Positions 18,466 to 26,385 of a stretch of 53,085 nucleotides of DNA are shown here, one piece after another (within the stretch, counting starts at the first letter, position 1; every line of letters starts with the position of its first letter). The notes under the pieces are model-generated. The model made no database searches. It had not been told where the DNA came from and saw only the letters and a list, made by a program, of their open reading frames with translations. This DNA comes from Calothrix sp. MO_167.B12 (GTDB lineage: Bacteria > Cyanobacteriota > Cyanobacteriia > Cyanobacteriales > Nostocaceae), in the NCBI GenBank assembly GCA_030066045.1, contig JASJCJ010000022.1:1-53085 (forward strand). The letters run 5' to 3'. The translations under genes and the position numbers were made by a program.

Positions 18466-19548
18466 ATGCTTCTGTCCATCAAGACCAAATTAAATCTAAC
18501 CCCAGAACAAAAAACACTCATGAATAAACACGCTGGAATTGCCAGATTTACCTATAACTGGGGTTTAGCAGCGTGGAACAATTTGTACAAAGATGGATTG
18601 AAGCCCAATAAGTTCATTCTCAAGAAGTTCTTTAACAACCATGTAAAGACTGAGTACACATGGATTAAAGAAAAAGGTATCTGCCAAAAGATAACTCAAT
18701 ATGCTTTTGATAATTTGGGTACAGCTTTTGACAGGTACTTTCAAAAGTTAGGGAAAAGACCAACCTTTAAGAAGAAGGGAAAGCACGATAGTTTTACGAT
18801 TGATGCTAGTGGAAAGACAATACCTATTGGTGGCACTAGAGTTAAGCTGCCCACCATTGGCTGGGTTAAAACCTACGAGGGGCTGCCTCACACAACTACT
18901 AAATCAGTCACCATATCCCGTACTGCTGATAGCTGGTTCATAGCATTTGCTTATGAAGTAGACAAGAGTCCGTCAACACACCAGGTTGATGTTGTTGGCG
19001 TTGATTTGGGGGTGAAAATGCTTGCTAGTCTTAGTACTGGCGTAACATTCCCTAATCCCAAGCACTACAAGAAGCAGTTATCAAAATTGCAGCGATTATC
19101 CAGGCAGTTGGCTCGTAAAGAAAAAGGCAGCAACAACAGACACAAAGCCAAAATCAAACTAGCCAAGCTTCATGCTCGTATTACCAATATCAGAAAAGAT
19201 ACTCTTCATAAAATCACTACTTACTTATGCAAAAACCACGCTTCGATAGTAGTAGAAGATTTAAATGTTTCTGGGATGGTCAAAAATCATAAGTTATCCC
19301 AATCCATTGCTGATTGTGGTTTTTATGAGTTCAGAAGGCAGCTTGAATACAAGTGCAAGAAGTTTGCAAGTGAATTAATAATCGCAGATCGTTTTTATCC
19401 CTCTAGTAAAACTTGCTCTAGTTGTGGACACAAAAAGGAAGTATTGAAACTCTCAGAACGGATTTTTGACTGTGACAATTGCGGTTTTTGCTTGGATAGG
19501 GATTTAAACGCAGCATTAAACCTAAAGGCGTTAGGATGTAGCGTCTAA
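18466..19548 (+). CDS. tnpB: TnpB RNA-guided nuclease of an IS200/IS605-family element
   Basis: A 360-residue TnpB, the RNA-guided DNA nuclease ancestral to Cas12. From ATG 18466 it has an N-terminal helix-turn-helix-like part (LTPEQKTLMNKHAGIARFTY), the RuvC-like core with VGVDLGVK (Asp180), VVEDLNVSGM (Glu264) and DRDLNAALN (Asp344/346), and a zinc finger CSSC..CDNC (Cys317, 320, 336, 339). All catalytic and zinc residues are intact, so it may be active. GGAGGG lies 8 bases upstream of the ATG. No tnpA (Y1 transposase) is nearby. The usual right end appears cut short: only about 60 bases of element-like sequence follow before the upstream region of the glutamine-synthetase gene. It could move only with help in trans. 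Confidence 0.93.
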   Translation: MLLSIKTKLNLTPEQKTLMNKHAGIARFTYNWGLAAWNNLYKDGLKPNKFILKKFFNNHVKTEYTWIKEKGICQKITQYAFDNLGTAFDRYFQKLGKRPTFKKKGKHDSFTIDASGKTIPIGGTRVKLPTIGWVKTYEGLPHTTTKSVTISRTADSWFIAFAYEVDKSPSTHQVDVVGVDLGVKMLASLSTGVTFPNPKHYKKQLSKLQRLSRQLARKEKGSNNRHKAKIKLAKLHARITNIRKDTLHKITTYLCKNHASIVVEDLNVSGMVKNHKLSQSIADCGFYEFRRQLEYKCKKFASELIIADRFYPSSKTCSSCGHKKEVLKLSERIFDCDNCGFCLDRDLNAALNLKALGCSV

Positions 19549-19676
19549 GCTTGCTGAGGGATAACCGCTCCCATGCTCCCGATGAAGCAAGAAGTTATTG
19601 CCATAAATTACCAGGTTTAGCCAGTAATTACCAGCAAATAACACATCAGCTAAACATAATAACTGGTGTAGGAAAT

Positions 19677-21011
19677 ATGCAAACAGATATTTTTAAACAT
19701 CTCAAAGAAAATAATATTAAGTTTGTTCGTGTCCTCTTCTGTGACAATGCCAATATTATTCGTTCCAAAGCATTTCACATTGATGTATTACCAGAACACT
19801 TTGATACGGGTGTCAGTATCACGGTAGCACAGCAAGCATTCCCAGTCATGTATGATACCGTGATTGCCGAAACAGGTCTTTCCCCCATTGGAGAAGCTTG
19901 GTTGGTTCCGGACTGGTCCACCCTGAATATCTTGCCCTATGCTCCCAATCATGCCTGGGTAATGGGGGATATGTTCAAAGATGGTTCTCCTTGGTCTTTG
20001 TGTCCCCGTGGGTTTCTCAAACGAGTAATTGCTACGGCAGAGAATGCTGGTTTGCAAATCAAGGCAGCTTTTGAGAATGAATTTTTTCTGCTCAAATCTA
20101 CCCCTGATGGTATTGCTCCTAATGATAATACAGTTTTTGCTTCCACCTTGGGCATGGATATCAATGGTGGTGTAATTGATGATATTGCGGATGCTCTCAC
20201 CGCTCAGGGGATTCAAGTAGAACGGTATTATCCAGAATCGGGTCCAGGCCAGCAGGAAATTTCTATTCGCTATGGCGATGCCTTACAAGCTGCTGACAGA
20301 CAAATTGCTTTCCGGCAAACGGTGCGAGGAGTGGCCCTCAAACATGGACTCACGGCTTCTTTTATGCCGAAAATTTTTCCGGATAAAGCTGGTAGCGGTT
20401 GTCACTTACATTTGAGTCTTTGGTCAGAAGAGCAAAATATTGTTCCCGACCCTAATGGGATTGGGGGAGTGTCTAAAATTGCTCGTAGTTTCATTGCTGG
20501 GATTCTTGACCATTTACCTGCTTTAATGGCACTGACAACCCCTAGCGTTAATTCCTATCGTCGCATTCGCCCCCATTTCTGGAGTGGTGCTTTTCGTGCC
20601 TGGGGATTGGATAATCGGGAGGCTGCGGTGAGAATACCAAGTAATTTCGCGCCACCGTCTCCGACTCATTTTGAGTTGAAAACCGTTGATGCTTCTGCTA
20701 ATCCTTATTTAGCTTTAGGAGCAGTAATTTCAGCCGGTTTGGATGGGGTTAAACGCAATCTGGATGTGGGAGAGCCTGTGACAGTTGACCCGGGAAACCT
20801 CCTGGAAGCAGAACGCTCAGCACGGGGAATAGATGCTTTACCCAGTTCCTTGGGAGATGCGATCGCTCACCTTCAGAATAATGATATGCTGAAAAATGCT
20901 TTGGGACCACACTTAGCCCAAGCATTTATCGCCGTTCGTCAAGCTGAGTGGTTAGCAATGAAGGATATGTCAGTGGAGGAGGAAGTGGAAATTCTGCTGT
21001 CGCGATATTAA
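19677..21011 (+). CDS. Glutamine synthetase-like (gamma-glutamyl ligase) family protein
   Basis: ATP-dependent ligase of the GS fold, 444 residues. It has the expected metal and substrate residues: the AAFENEFFLL Glu pair, GPGQQEISIRYGDALQAAD, GSGCHLHLSL with the active-site-type His, RIRPHFW, and the NREAAVRIP arginine. It lacks the C-terminal adenylylation-type segment of GlnA and looks like the GlnT/PuuA/FluG-type branch, so the acceptor may be an amine rather than ammonia. The frame is open upstream to 19551 through TnpB-element sequence, but ATG 19677 begins the conserved N-terminus (MQTDIFKHL). The amidohydrolase gene follows after 14 bases, and this pair mirrors the fused FluG/NodGS proteins of eukaryotes. 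Its true substrate is unknown. Confidence 0.88.
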   Translation: MQTDIFKHLKENNIKFVRVLFCDNANIIRSKAFHIDVLPEHFDTGVSITVAQQAFPVMYDTVIAETGLSPIGEAWLVPDWSTLNILPYAPNHAWVMGDMFKDGSPWSLCPRGFLKRVIATAENAGLQIKAAFENEFFLLKSTPDGIAPNDNTVFASTLGMDINGGVIDDIADALTAQGIQVERYYPESGPGQQEISIRYGDALQAADRQIAFRQTVRGVALKHGLTASFMPKIFPDKAGSGCHLHLSLWSEEQNIVPDPNGIGGVSKIARSFIAGILDHLPALMALTTPSVNSYRRIRPHFWSGAFRAWGLDNREAAVRIPSNFAPPSPTHFELKTVDASANPYLALGAVISAGLDGVKRNLDVGEPVTVDPGNLLEAERSARGIDALPSSLGDAIAHLQNNDMLKNALGPHLAQAFIAVRQAEWLAMKDMSVEEEVEILLSRY

Positions 21012-21025
21012 TCTAGGGCAAAACA

Positions 21026-22147
21026 ATGGAACTTGAGGATATTCCTGTTATTGACCAACATGCTCACAATTTATTAAAAAAAGAAGCAATTGCCAATTAT
21101 CCTTATGCTGCTGCCTTTACCGAAGGTCATGATGCCGATATCATTAATTATCATGCCCGCCATACTCTATTTTATCGTCGCAGTTTACGGGATATAGCAA
21201 ACCTATTAAAATGTGAACCTCAAGAGTCAGAAATTTTAGCCCAACGAGATAATTTAGGGTTAGAAAATTTGACAAGAACTTGTTTTGATGCTGCAAATCT
21301 AGATACTATTTTGCTAGATGATGGTTTTCTCCCTGAGGAAATTTTACCTTGGCAATGGCATCAACAATTTGTACCTGTACGACGGTTACTCAGAATCGAA
21401 GATGTCGCCCAAAATCTCATTCCCCAAGTAAATAGTTTTGAGGAATTTTGGGACAGGTTTAGAGCAGAAATTGACCCTCTACCCCAGGAAGTAGTAGGTT
21501 TTAAAAGTATTGCTGCCTATCGTACAGGTTTAGAAATTCAACCTGTAACCCTAGCAGTAGTCAAGTCTCGATTTAATGCTCTTAAACAAACAACCAAAGA
21601 AAAACCACCACATTTAAATGATAAGTCTTTAATTGACTTTTTAGTCATGGAGACATTAGAAGTAGCTGCCAAGCATCAAATACCTATACAATTTCATACC
21701 GGATTTGGCGATCGCGATTTAGATTTACGCCAATCAAATCCTCTGCATTTACGGTTTATATTAGAAGATTATCGCTTTGATAATGTTCCTATTGTTTTAT
21801 TGCATACTTCCTACCCTTACACAAGAGAAGCTGGTTATTTAGCATCAGTATATGCAAATGTTTATATAGGTTTTGGCTTGGCTATACCTTCGTTAAGTAT
21901 TGCTGGAATGCTATCTGTAGTCAAGCAATTAATAGAGCTATCACCTATTAGTAAATTGATGTATTCTTCTGATGCTCATTTTATTCCTGATTTATATTAT
22001 TTAGGTGCATTTAGAGGGCGAAAAGTTTTAGGTAAAGTATTAGATGATGCTGTGAATGATGGGGATTTAACTGCTAAGGAAGCTACGGAAATGGCTGTGG
22101 CTATTTTACGAGAGAATGCTCGTCAGCTTTATCAGTTAAATATATAG
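21026..22147 (+). CDS. Amidohydrolase family protein (FluG/NodGS N-domain-like)
   Basis: A 373-residue metal-dependent hydrolase of the TIM-barrel amidohydrolase superfamily. It shows the N-terminal HxH metal motif in VIDQHAHN (residues ~8-15), FHTGFGDRDLDLRQSNP in the middle (a strand-end His), VLLHTSYP (another His) and SSDAHFIPD (the late Asp). It begins 14 bases after the glutamine-synthetase-like gene and is surely cotranscribed. In fungal FluG and plant NodGS the same two domains are fused in the order amidohydrolase-GS; here they are separate and reversed. Joint action on a gamma-glutamylated amine or amide is a reasonable inference but not shown. ATG start at 21026. Confidence 0.85.
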   Translation: MELEDIPVIDQHAHNLLKKEAIANYPYAAAFTEGHDADIINYHARHTLFYRRSLRDIANLLKCEPQESEILAQRDNLGLENLTRTCFDAANLDTILLDDGFLPEEILPWQWHQQFVPVRRLLRIEDVAQNLIPQVNSFEEFWDRFRAEIDPLPQEVVGFKSIAAYRTGLEIQPVTLAVVKSRFNALKQTTKEKPPHLNDKSLIDFLVMETLEVAAKHQIPIQFHTGFGDRDLDLRQSNPLHLRFILEDYRFDNVPIVLLHTSYPYTREAGYLASVYANVYIGFGLAIPSLSIAGMLSVVKQLIELSPISKLMYSSDAHFIPDLYYLGAFRGRKVLGKVLDDAVNDGDLTAKEATEMAVAILRENARQLYQLNI

Positions 22148-23138
22148 GAAACAGAGGACAGGAGGCATTCCCAATGACAAAATTTTTCACCACTAAGCAT
22201 GAAAGAGAGTTCTTTCCCCTACACCCCACACTCTCTTTCAAGTCAGCCTCTCACGAGAAAATCCCACAACTAAGTATGAAAATGCTTTGTGACTAACTCC
22301 TCAAGGGCGCACGCAATGTGCCCCTACAAACTCTGCGCTGATTAACTATTTTCAAGTTAGTCCCCATGAATGTTTGTACATAACCTGCAGATGAAAATAA
22401 TTCCCTCACTCTGGGCGGGGAAACCCCGCCCCTACTCCTACTCTACGAGAAGCCACTTCGTGTCTACACTCCTTCTCTCCTTCACTCCTTCTCTCCTTCA
22501 CTCCTTCCCTCCTTCACTCCCTATTTTCAAGCTAGCCCCTCATGAACTTTGGTACACAACCAAGGATGAAAATACCTGTTACCTGTTGCCTGTTGCCTGT
22601 TGCCTGTTGCCTATTTTCAAGCTAGGAGGCAGGAGGGATAAGCTTGCTACCTCTTTGAAGATACAATGGCTAAAATATTAATTATTTCTTTATATTATTG
22701 TATTGCATTATATAAAGAAAATTTAATTTTTGTAACATTTGATGAATAAAAATAAAAGCGATCGCCTGTATATTCTTGATAGCAATCACTTGTTGACAAA
22801 AAAGCTGCAATACATTAACAGTGCAGGGGCGTGGAAATACAGCAACTGTTTATAAAATGTCAAAACTGGAGAAAACAATAGTTTTGAATGCGTGACTCCC
22901 AAAGCAGTGGTACTAGGGTTTACATAAATAATAATTATAATTTTTGCATTAAGATTAGGTATATATACTTTTGTGTATTAAGATAAAATAAGTAGTAGAA
23001 ACAAAAAATAACATTTAATTAACTTTGATTAATTTATATAGAGTAAATAGAAAAAGCTCTATCTAACTTTTGTGGATTAAAAAAGATTGTCGCAGACACA
23101 ACAAAATTTGAGTTCAATTGAAGAGGTAAATATAGGGA
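22148..23138. repeat. 1-kb intergenic region filled with dispersed and tandem repeats
   Basis: No gene. Bases ~22240-22370 are a minus-strand copy of the 'CTCGTGAG...AGGGGCGCA...ACTAACTTGAAAATAG' repeat found also at 34168-34280 and 40435-40600. Bases ~22430-22475 contain the CTCTACGAGAAGCCACTTCG palindrome. CTCCTTC-type heptamers fill 22470-22525 and TGTTGCC heptamers fill 22575-22612. The last 500 bases are AT-rich and include a GCGATCGC near 22759; they presumably carry the promoter for the next gene. Confidence 0.75.
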
Positions 23139-24857
23139 GTGAGTTCGCAAACCCTGACACAAGACCGGAAAAACCTACGCTACGATCCACAAGCGATCGC
23201 TCGCCACTATGGTTATCGTCCCTGGCTGGCTTGGGCTAGGGCGTTGAAAATTGTTGGTGGATTGGGAAAATTTGTTCTCAGTCTGAAGTGGGATGAATGG
23301 CGAAATCAAGTTGAGCAAAATCAAGCTAAACGAGCCACCCAACTGCGAGAATTGTTGACTCGCTTAGGTCCAACTTTTATTAAAGTGGGTCAGGCTTTAT
23401 CAACCAGACCAGATTTGATTCGCAAGGATTTTCTAGAGGAACTGGTGAAATTGCAAGACCAGTTACCAGCTTTTGATAATGCAGTAGCTCACAGAATTAT
23501 TGAAAGGGAATTGGACCGTTCCCTGGAAGAAATTTTTAGTGAGTTATCCCCCCAACCCGTAGCTGCTGCTAGTTTGGGTCAAGTATATCGGGGTAGGTTG
23601 CATAGTGGGGAAGAAGTAGCGGTAAAGGTACAACGCCCCAATTTGCGCCCCATACTTAAACTTGACTTGTATCTCATGCGGTGGGCGGCTAGTTGGCTGA
23701 GTCCCTGGCTACCGTTGAATTTGGGACACGATCTAACTTTGATTGTGGACGAATTTGGTACAAAGCTGTTTGAAGAGATTGACTACCTCCACGAAGGACG
23801 CAACGCCGAAAAATTTGCTACAAATTTCCGTAACGACCCCCAGGTAAAAGTACCAGCAATTTACTGGCGTTACACTTCCCCTAGGGTTTTAACTTTGGAA
23901 TGGCTGAATGGATTTAAACTCAACGATCACCAAAGTATTCGTGGGGCTGGTTTAGACCCAGAAGAAATTATCAAAATTGGTGTTACCTCTGGTTTACAGC
24001 AGTTATTGGAGCATGGATTCTTTCATGCTGACCCCCATCCCGGCAATTTATTTGCCATGCCCGATGGCAGAATGGGTTACATTGACTTTGGCATGATGGA
24101 CCAGTTGGACGAAACTACCAAAGAAACCTTGGTGGATGCGGTAGTACATCTGGTAAATCAAGATTACACTGACTTAGCCGAAGATTATGTCAAGTTGGGT
24201 TTCCTGGCACCGGATACAGATATTCGCCCCATAGTACCGGCTTTAGAAATGCTATTGGGAAATGCCATTAATCAAAACGTCGGGGACTTTAACTTTAAAA
24301 CCATCACCGATCAATTCTCGGAATTGATGTATGACTATCCATTTCGAGTTCCCGCCAAGTTTGCCTTAATTATTCGTTCCCTAGTAACTCAAGAAGGTAT
24401 TGCCCTCAGCCTCAACACCAATTTTAAAATTGTCGAGGTAGCATATCCCTACGTTGCTCGGCGATTGTTAACCGGGGAATCTCCCCAACTGCGGCGGAGA
24501 TTGTTGAATGTCCTATTCAAGGATGGTAAATTCCAGTGGCAGAGGCTAGAAAACTTAATTGCGATCGCTCGTACAGATAGTAGTTTCGATGTACTACCCA
24601 CAGCGAGATTGGGAATACAATATTTACTATCAGAGGAAGGTCAATTTCTGCGGCGACAGCTAGTAATAGCGCTCACAGAGGACGATAGGCTGCATACAGA
24701 AGAGGTGCAGAGATTGTGGGAATTAGTTAAAGACGATTTACAGCCCAATCGTTTGCTAGATGTGGCATTCAGTATGCTCACAGAATTCTCACGGTCAGGA
24801 GCAGCTGCTATCTTACCTCAAGCAACATCCTTTTTTCCGGTAGCACAAAAGAAGTAA
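23139..24857 (+). CDS. UbiB/ABC1 (AarF) family atypical protein kinase-like ATPase
   Basis: A 572-residue member of the ABC1/COQ8/UbiB family, which supports quinone biosynthesis, here probably plastoquinone or tocopherol metabolism at thylakoids. Hallmarks: the KxGQ motif in IKVGQALSTRPDL (Lys82-Gln85), the Ala-rich nucleotide loop AAASLGQVYRG (142-152), VAVKVQRP with Lys163, the HADPHPGNLF catalytic-loop equivalent and YIDFGMM metal motif. The C-terminal ~150 residues are helical, as is usual for the cyanobacterial branch. GTG at 23139 is used as start, preceded by AGGGA with short spacing. Several paralogues are normal in cyanobacteria, so the individual role is open. Confidence 0.92.
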   Translation: MSSQTLTQDRKNLRYDPQAIARHYGYRPWLAWARALKIVGGLGKFVLSLKWDEWRNQVEQNQAKRATQLRELLTRLGPTFIKVGQALSTRPDLIRKDFLEELVKLQDQLPAFDNAVAHRIIERELDRSLEEIFSELSPQPVAAASLGQVYRGRLHSGEEVAVKVQRPNLRPILKLDLYLMRWAASWLSPWLPLNLGHDLTLIVDEFGTKLFEEIDYLHEGRNAEKFATNFRNDPQVKVPAIYWRYTSPRVLTLEWLNGFKLNDHQSIRGAGLDPEEIIKIGVTSGLQQLLEHGFFHADPHPGNLFAMPDGRMGYIDFGMMDQLDETTKETLVDAVVHLVNQDYTDLAEDYVKLGFLAPDTDIRPIVPALEMLLGNAINQNVGDFNFKTITDQFSELMYDYPFRVPAKFALIIRSLVTQEGIALSLNTNFKIVEVAYPYVARRLLTGESPQLRRRLLNVLFKDGKFQWQRLENLIAIARTDSSFDVLPTARLGIQYLLSEEGQFLRRQLVIALTEDDRLHTEEVQRLWELVKDDLQPNRLLDVAFSMLTEFSRSGAAAILPQATSFFPVAQKK

Positions 24858-24924
24858 TATCGTGTTAATGGTTGATAATAATTTACATATCAACCATTAG
24901 CAATTTTCGCATTCATTGAGAATT

Positions 24925-25299
24925 ATGTACTATTATCCTCCCCAAGCTCCTTATTTATTGGTTGTGTTTGGTTTATTTGCAGCCTTTACCTGTGGTTTAG
25001 CCCTCACAGAAACTCTGAAAATAATTGTAGAGAAATGGCAAAAAGATGGCGGGGAGAATTCCGATTCTCGTTTATCAACTAGAGGGTCGATTGTACCATT
25101 TATTGGTGTTACGGTGGGTTCAGCCTTATTTCTGTGTTCTGGCTTAGGAGTATTTGGCTTTCCACCTTTACTTGCTTATGGGATTGGTTTACCAATTACA
25201 GCACTTACTTGTTGGTTAGTTTGGTCCCAGCTAGGTAGCATGTTAGTTTACATAGAACGTCAAGGGGTTAAGTCTTTAGATTTAGATTCTTTGAATTAA
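24925..25299 (+). CDS. Small membrane protein, conserved-looking, function unknown
   Basis: A 124-residue protein with an N-terminal MYYYPPQAPYLL and three likely membrane spans at about residues 8-30, 55-78 and 80-103. A polar loop lies between spans 1 and 2 (KWQKDGGENSDSRLSTRG), and a short soluble tail rich in Leu/Asp closes it. ATG 24925 is preferred over TTG 24916. It lies 67 bases after the UbiB-type gene on the same strand and may be cotranscribed, which would fit a membrane-linked role. I do not recognise the family. Confidence 0.7.
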   Translation: MYYYPPQAPYLLVVFGLFAAFTCGLALTETLKIIVEKWQKDGGENSDSRLSTRGSIVPFIGVTVGSALFLCSGLGVFGFPPLLAYGIGLPITALTCWLVWSQLGSMLVYIERQGVKSLDLDSLN

Positions 25300-25320
25300 T
25301 TTAAATATAAAACCTCAATT

Positions 25321-25429
25321 CACATCTTGCACCACAAAATTATTGAGAAAATTAGAGCCTGAAACCCTTATTTATCCGTAGGGTGGGCAATGCCCACCTT
25401 ACCCTTATTGAGAAGGTGCAAGATATGTG
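25321..25429 (-). repeat. 109-bp MITE, copy 2
   Basis: Opposite-orientation copy of the element at 16969-17077, with the same CACATCTTGCA/TGCAAGATATGTG ends and the GGGTGGGCAATGCCCACC core. It lies 21 bases after the membrane-protein stop and might serve as its transcription end. Confidence 0.9.
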
Positions 25430-25444
25430 TCAACCCGCCTGAAG

Positions 25445-25640
25445 GCACCCCTCTCCCTTTATAAGGATGCTGCTGGCGAATAGTAGGTTTGACCCCTCAC
25501 CAGACTAAAAGCTGGGGATTATTATCATAATTTGGACTTGTTTTTTCTGCCCCCACTCCCCCACTCTCCCACTCCCCCACTCCCAAGAGGGTGATACCCT
25601 TGATTCGCCATTGGTATCCTTTATAAGGAGAGGTTGGGGG
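25445..25640 (-). repeat. Inverted-repeat element related to the one at 45679-45970
   Basis: Ends CCCTCTCCCTTTATAAGGAT and GGTATCCTTTATAAGGAGAG are inverted repeats. The interior, read on the minus strand, shares ATTCGCCA-type edges, a GATACCACTCTTGGGAGTG-like stretch, the GGGGCAGAAAAA block and a CCAAATTATGA segment with the element between truB and glyS. A CCACTCC-type heptamer array (25552-25590) is embedded. Confidence 0.65.
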
Positions 25641-26234
25641 TTAACTTTTTCCTTCCCAAATCAAAAGCTGTCTGGAAGCTGCAACAAAGCAGTTAAGATG
25701 CTTTGGTGGGTAAAGAAAATTGTCATAGGCTAACGCCATTTGTCTAGCAGCTTCACCATATGGCACTCTACCAATTCCTGTACCCAAACCAGGACAAGCA
25801 ACGGTATTAATTTTCGAGTGGGAATGTTGGTTATGGTGTCGAATAGCTAATAGCATAGCCCACATAGCTATATAAGGGACATCTGTGCCAACAATAGTCA
25901 TGGGAACCCGCATTGTCGGTGTATGAGCCAAAAACGGGTGCTGAGGATGTCCAGTTTCAACAATCATTGATGTTCCTACTGGTTGTTCTCCCAGATAATC
26001 TGCCAGTATGCGTTGTTGGACTCTTTCCATCAAGGAACTACCAAAAAATTTGATGATGGCAGCATCTATCCCGCCATCCATCATACCGAAAGAGTTTGCT
26101 GGGCTAACTACACAGTCAAAATCGGGCAACCATTCAAAGTAGTTATTAACTATTTCGACTTTGGGTAAATAATTGAAATGTTCTTGAAATGCTGCTGCTA
26201 ATAATGAATTGGGTGCTACTAATATCAGTCTCAA
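25641..26234 (-). CDS. Macro domain protein (ADP-ribose/metabolite-binding)
   Basis: A 197-residue single macro domain. The diagnostic parts are VVSPANSFGMMDGGIDAAI (about 42-60, the ligand-binding Asn/Gly loop) and VACPGLGTGIGRVPYGEAA near the end (the second phosphate-binding loop). Macro domains bind or hydrolyse ADP-ribose, O-acetyl-ADP-ribose or ADP-ribose-1''-phosphate; this type cannot be assigned to one activity by eye. No ADP-ribosyltransferase lies next to it. ATG start at 26234, divergent from glgP, with ~150 AT-rich bases shared between them. Confidence 0.87.
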   Translation of the reverse strand: MRLILVAPNSLLAAAFQEHFNYLPKVEIVNNYFEWLPDFDCVVSPANSFGMMDGGIDAAIIKFFGSSLMERVQQRILADYLGEQPVGTSMIVETGHPQHPFLAHTPTMRVPMTIVGTDVPYIAMWAMLLAIRHHNQHSHSKINTVACPGLGTGIGRVPYGEAARQMALAYDNFLYPPKHLNCFVAASRQLLIWEGKS

Positions 26235-26385
26235 GCTTTATTCCTCCACTTGAGTACCCATTATAAGCATATGTTTCAAATCTAAAATGGTATAAGTTTA
26301 CAAACATAGTATAAAAAAATGGCAAGATTGACTTTCTTGAGTCAACAATAGCTATAGCTAAATAGCTATGGAGCTTTGCTAATTT

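Noticed and set aside
22370-22681. A 103-codon frame upstream of the UbiB-type gene
   Set aside because: Encodes heptamer repeats (Pro/Ser/Leu periodicity and CCLLP runs) and crosses a dispersed repeat; non-coding.
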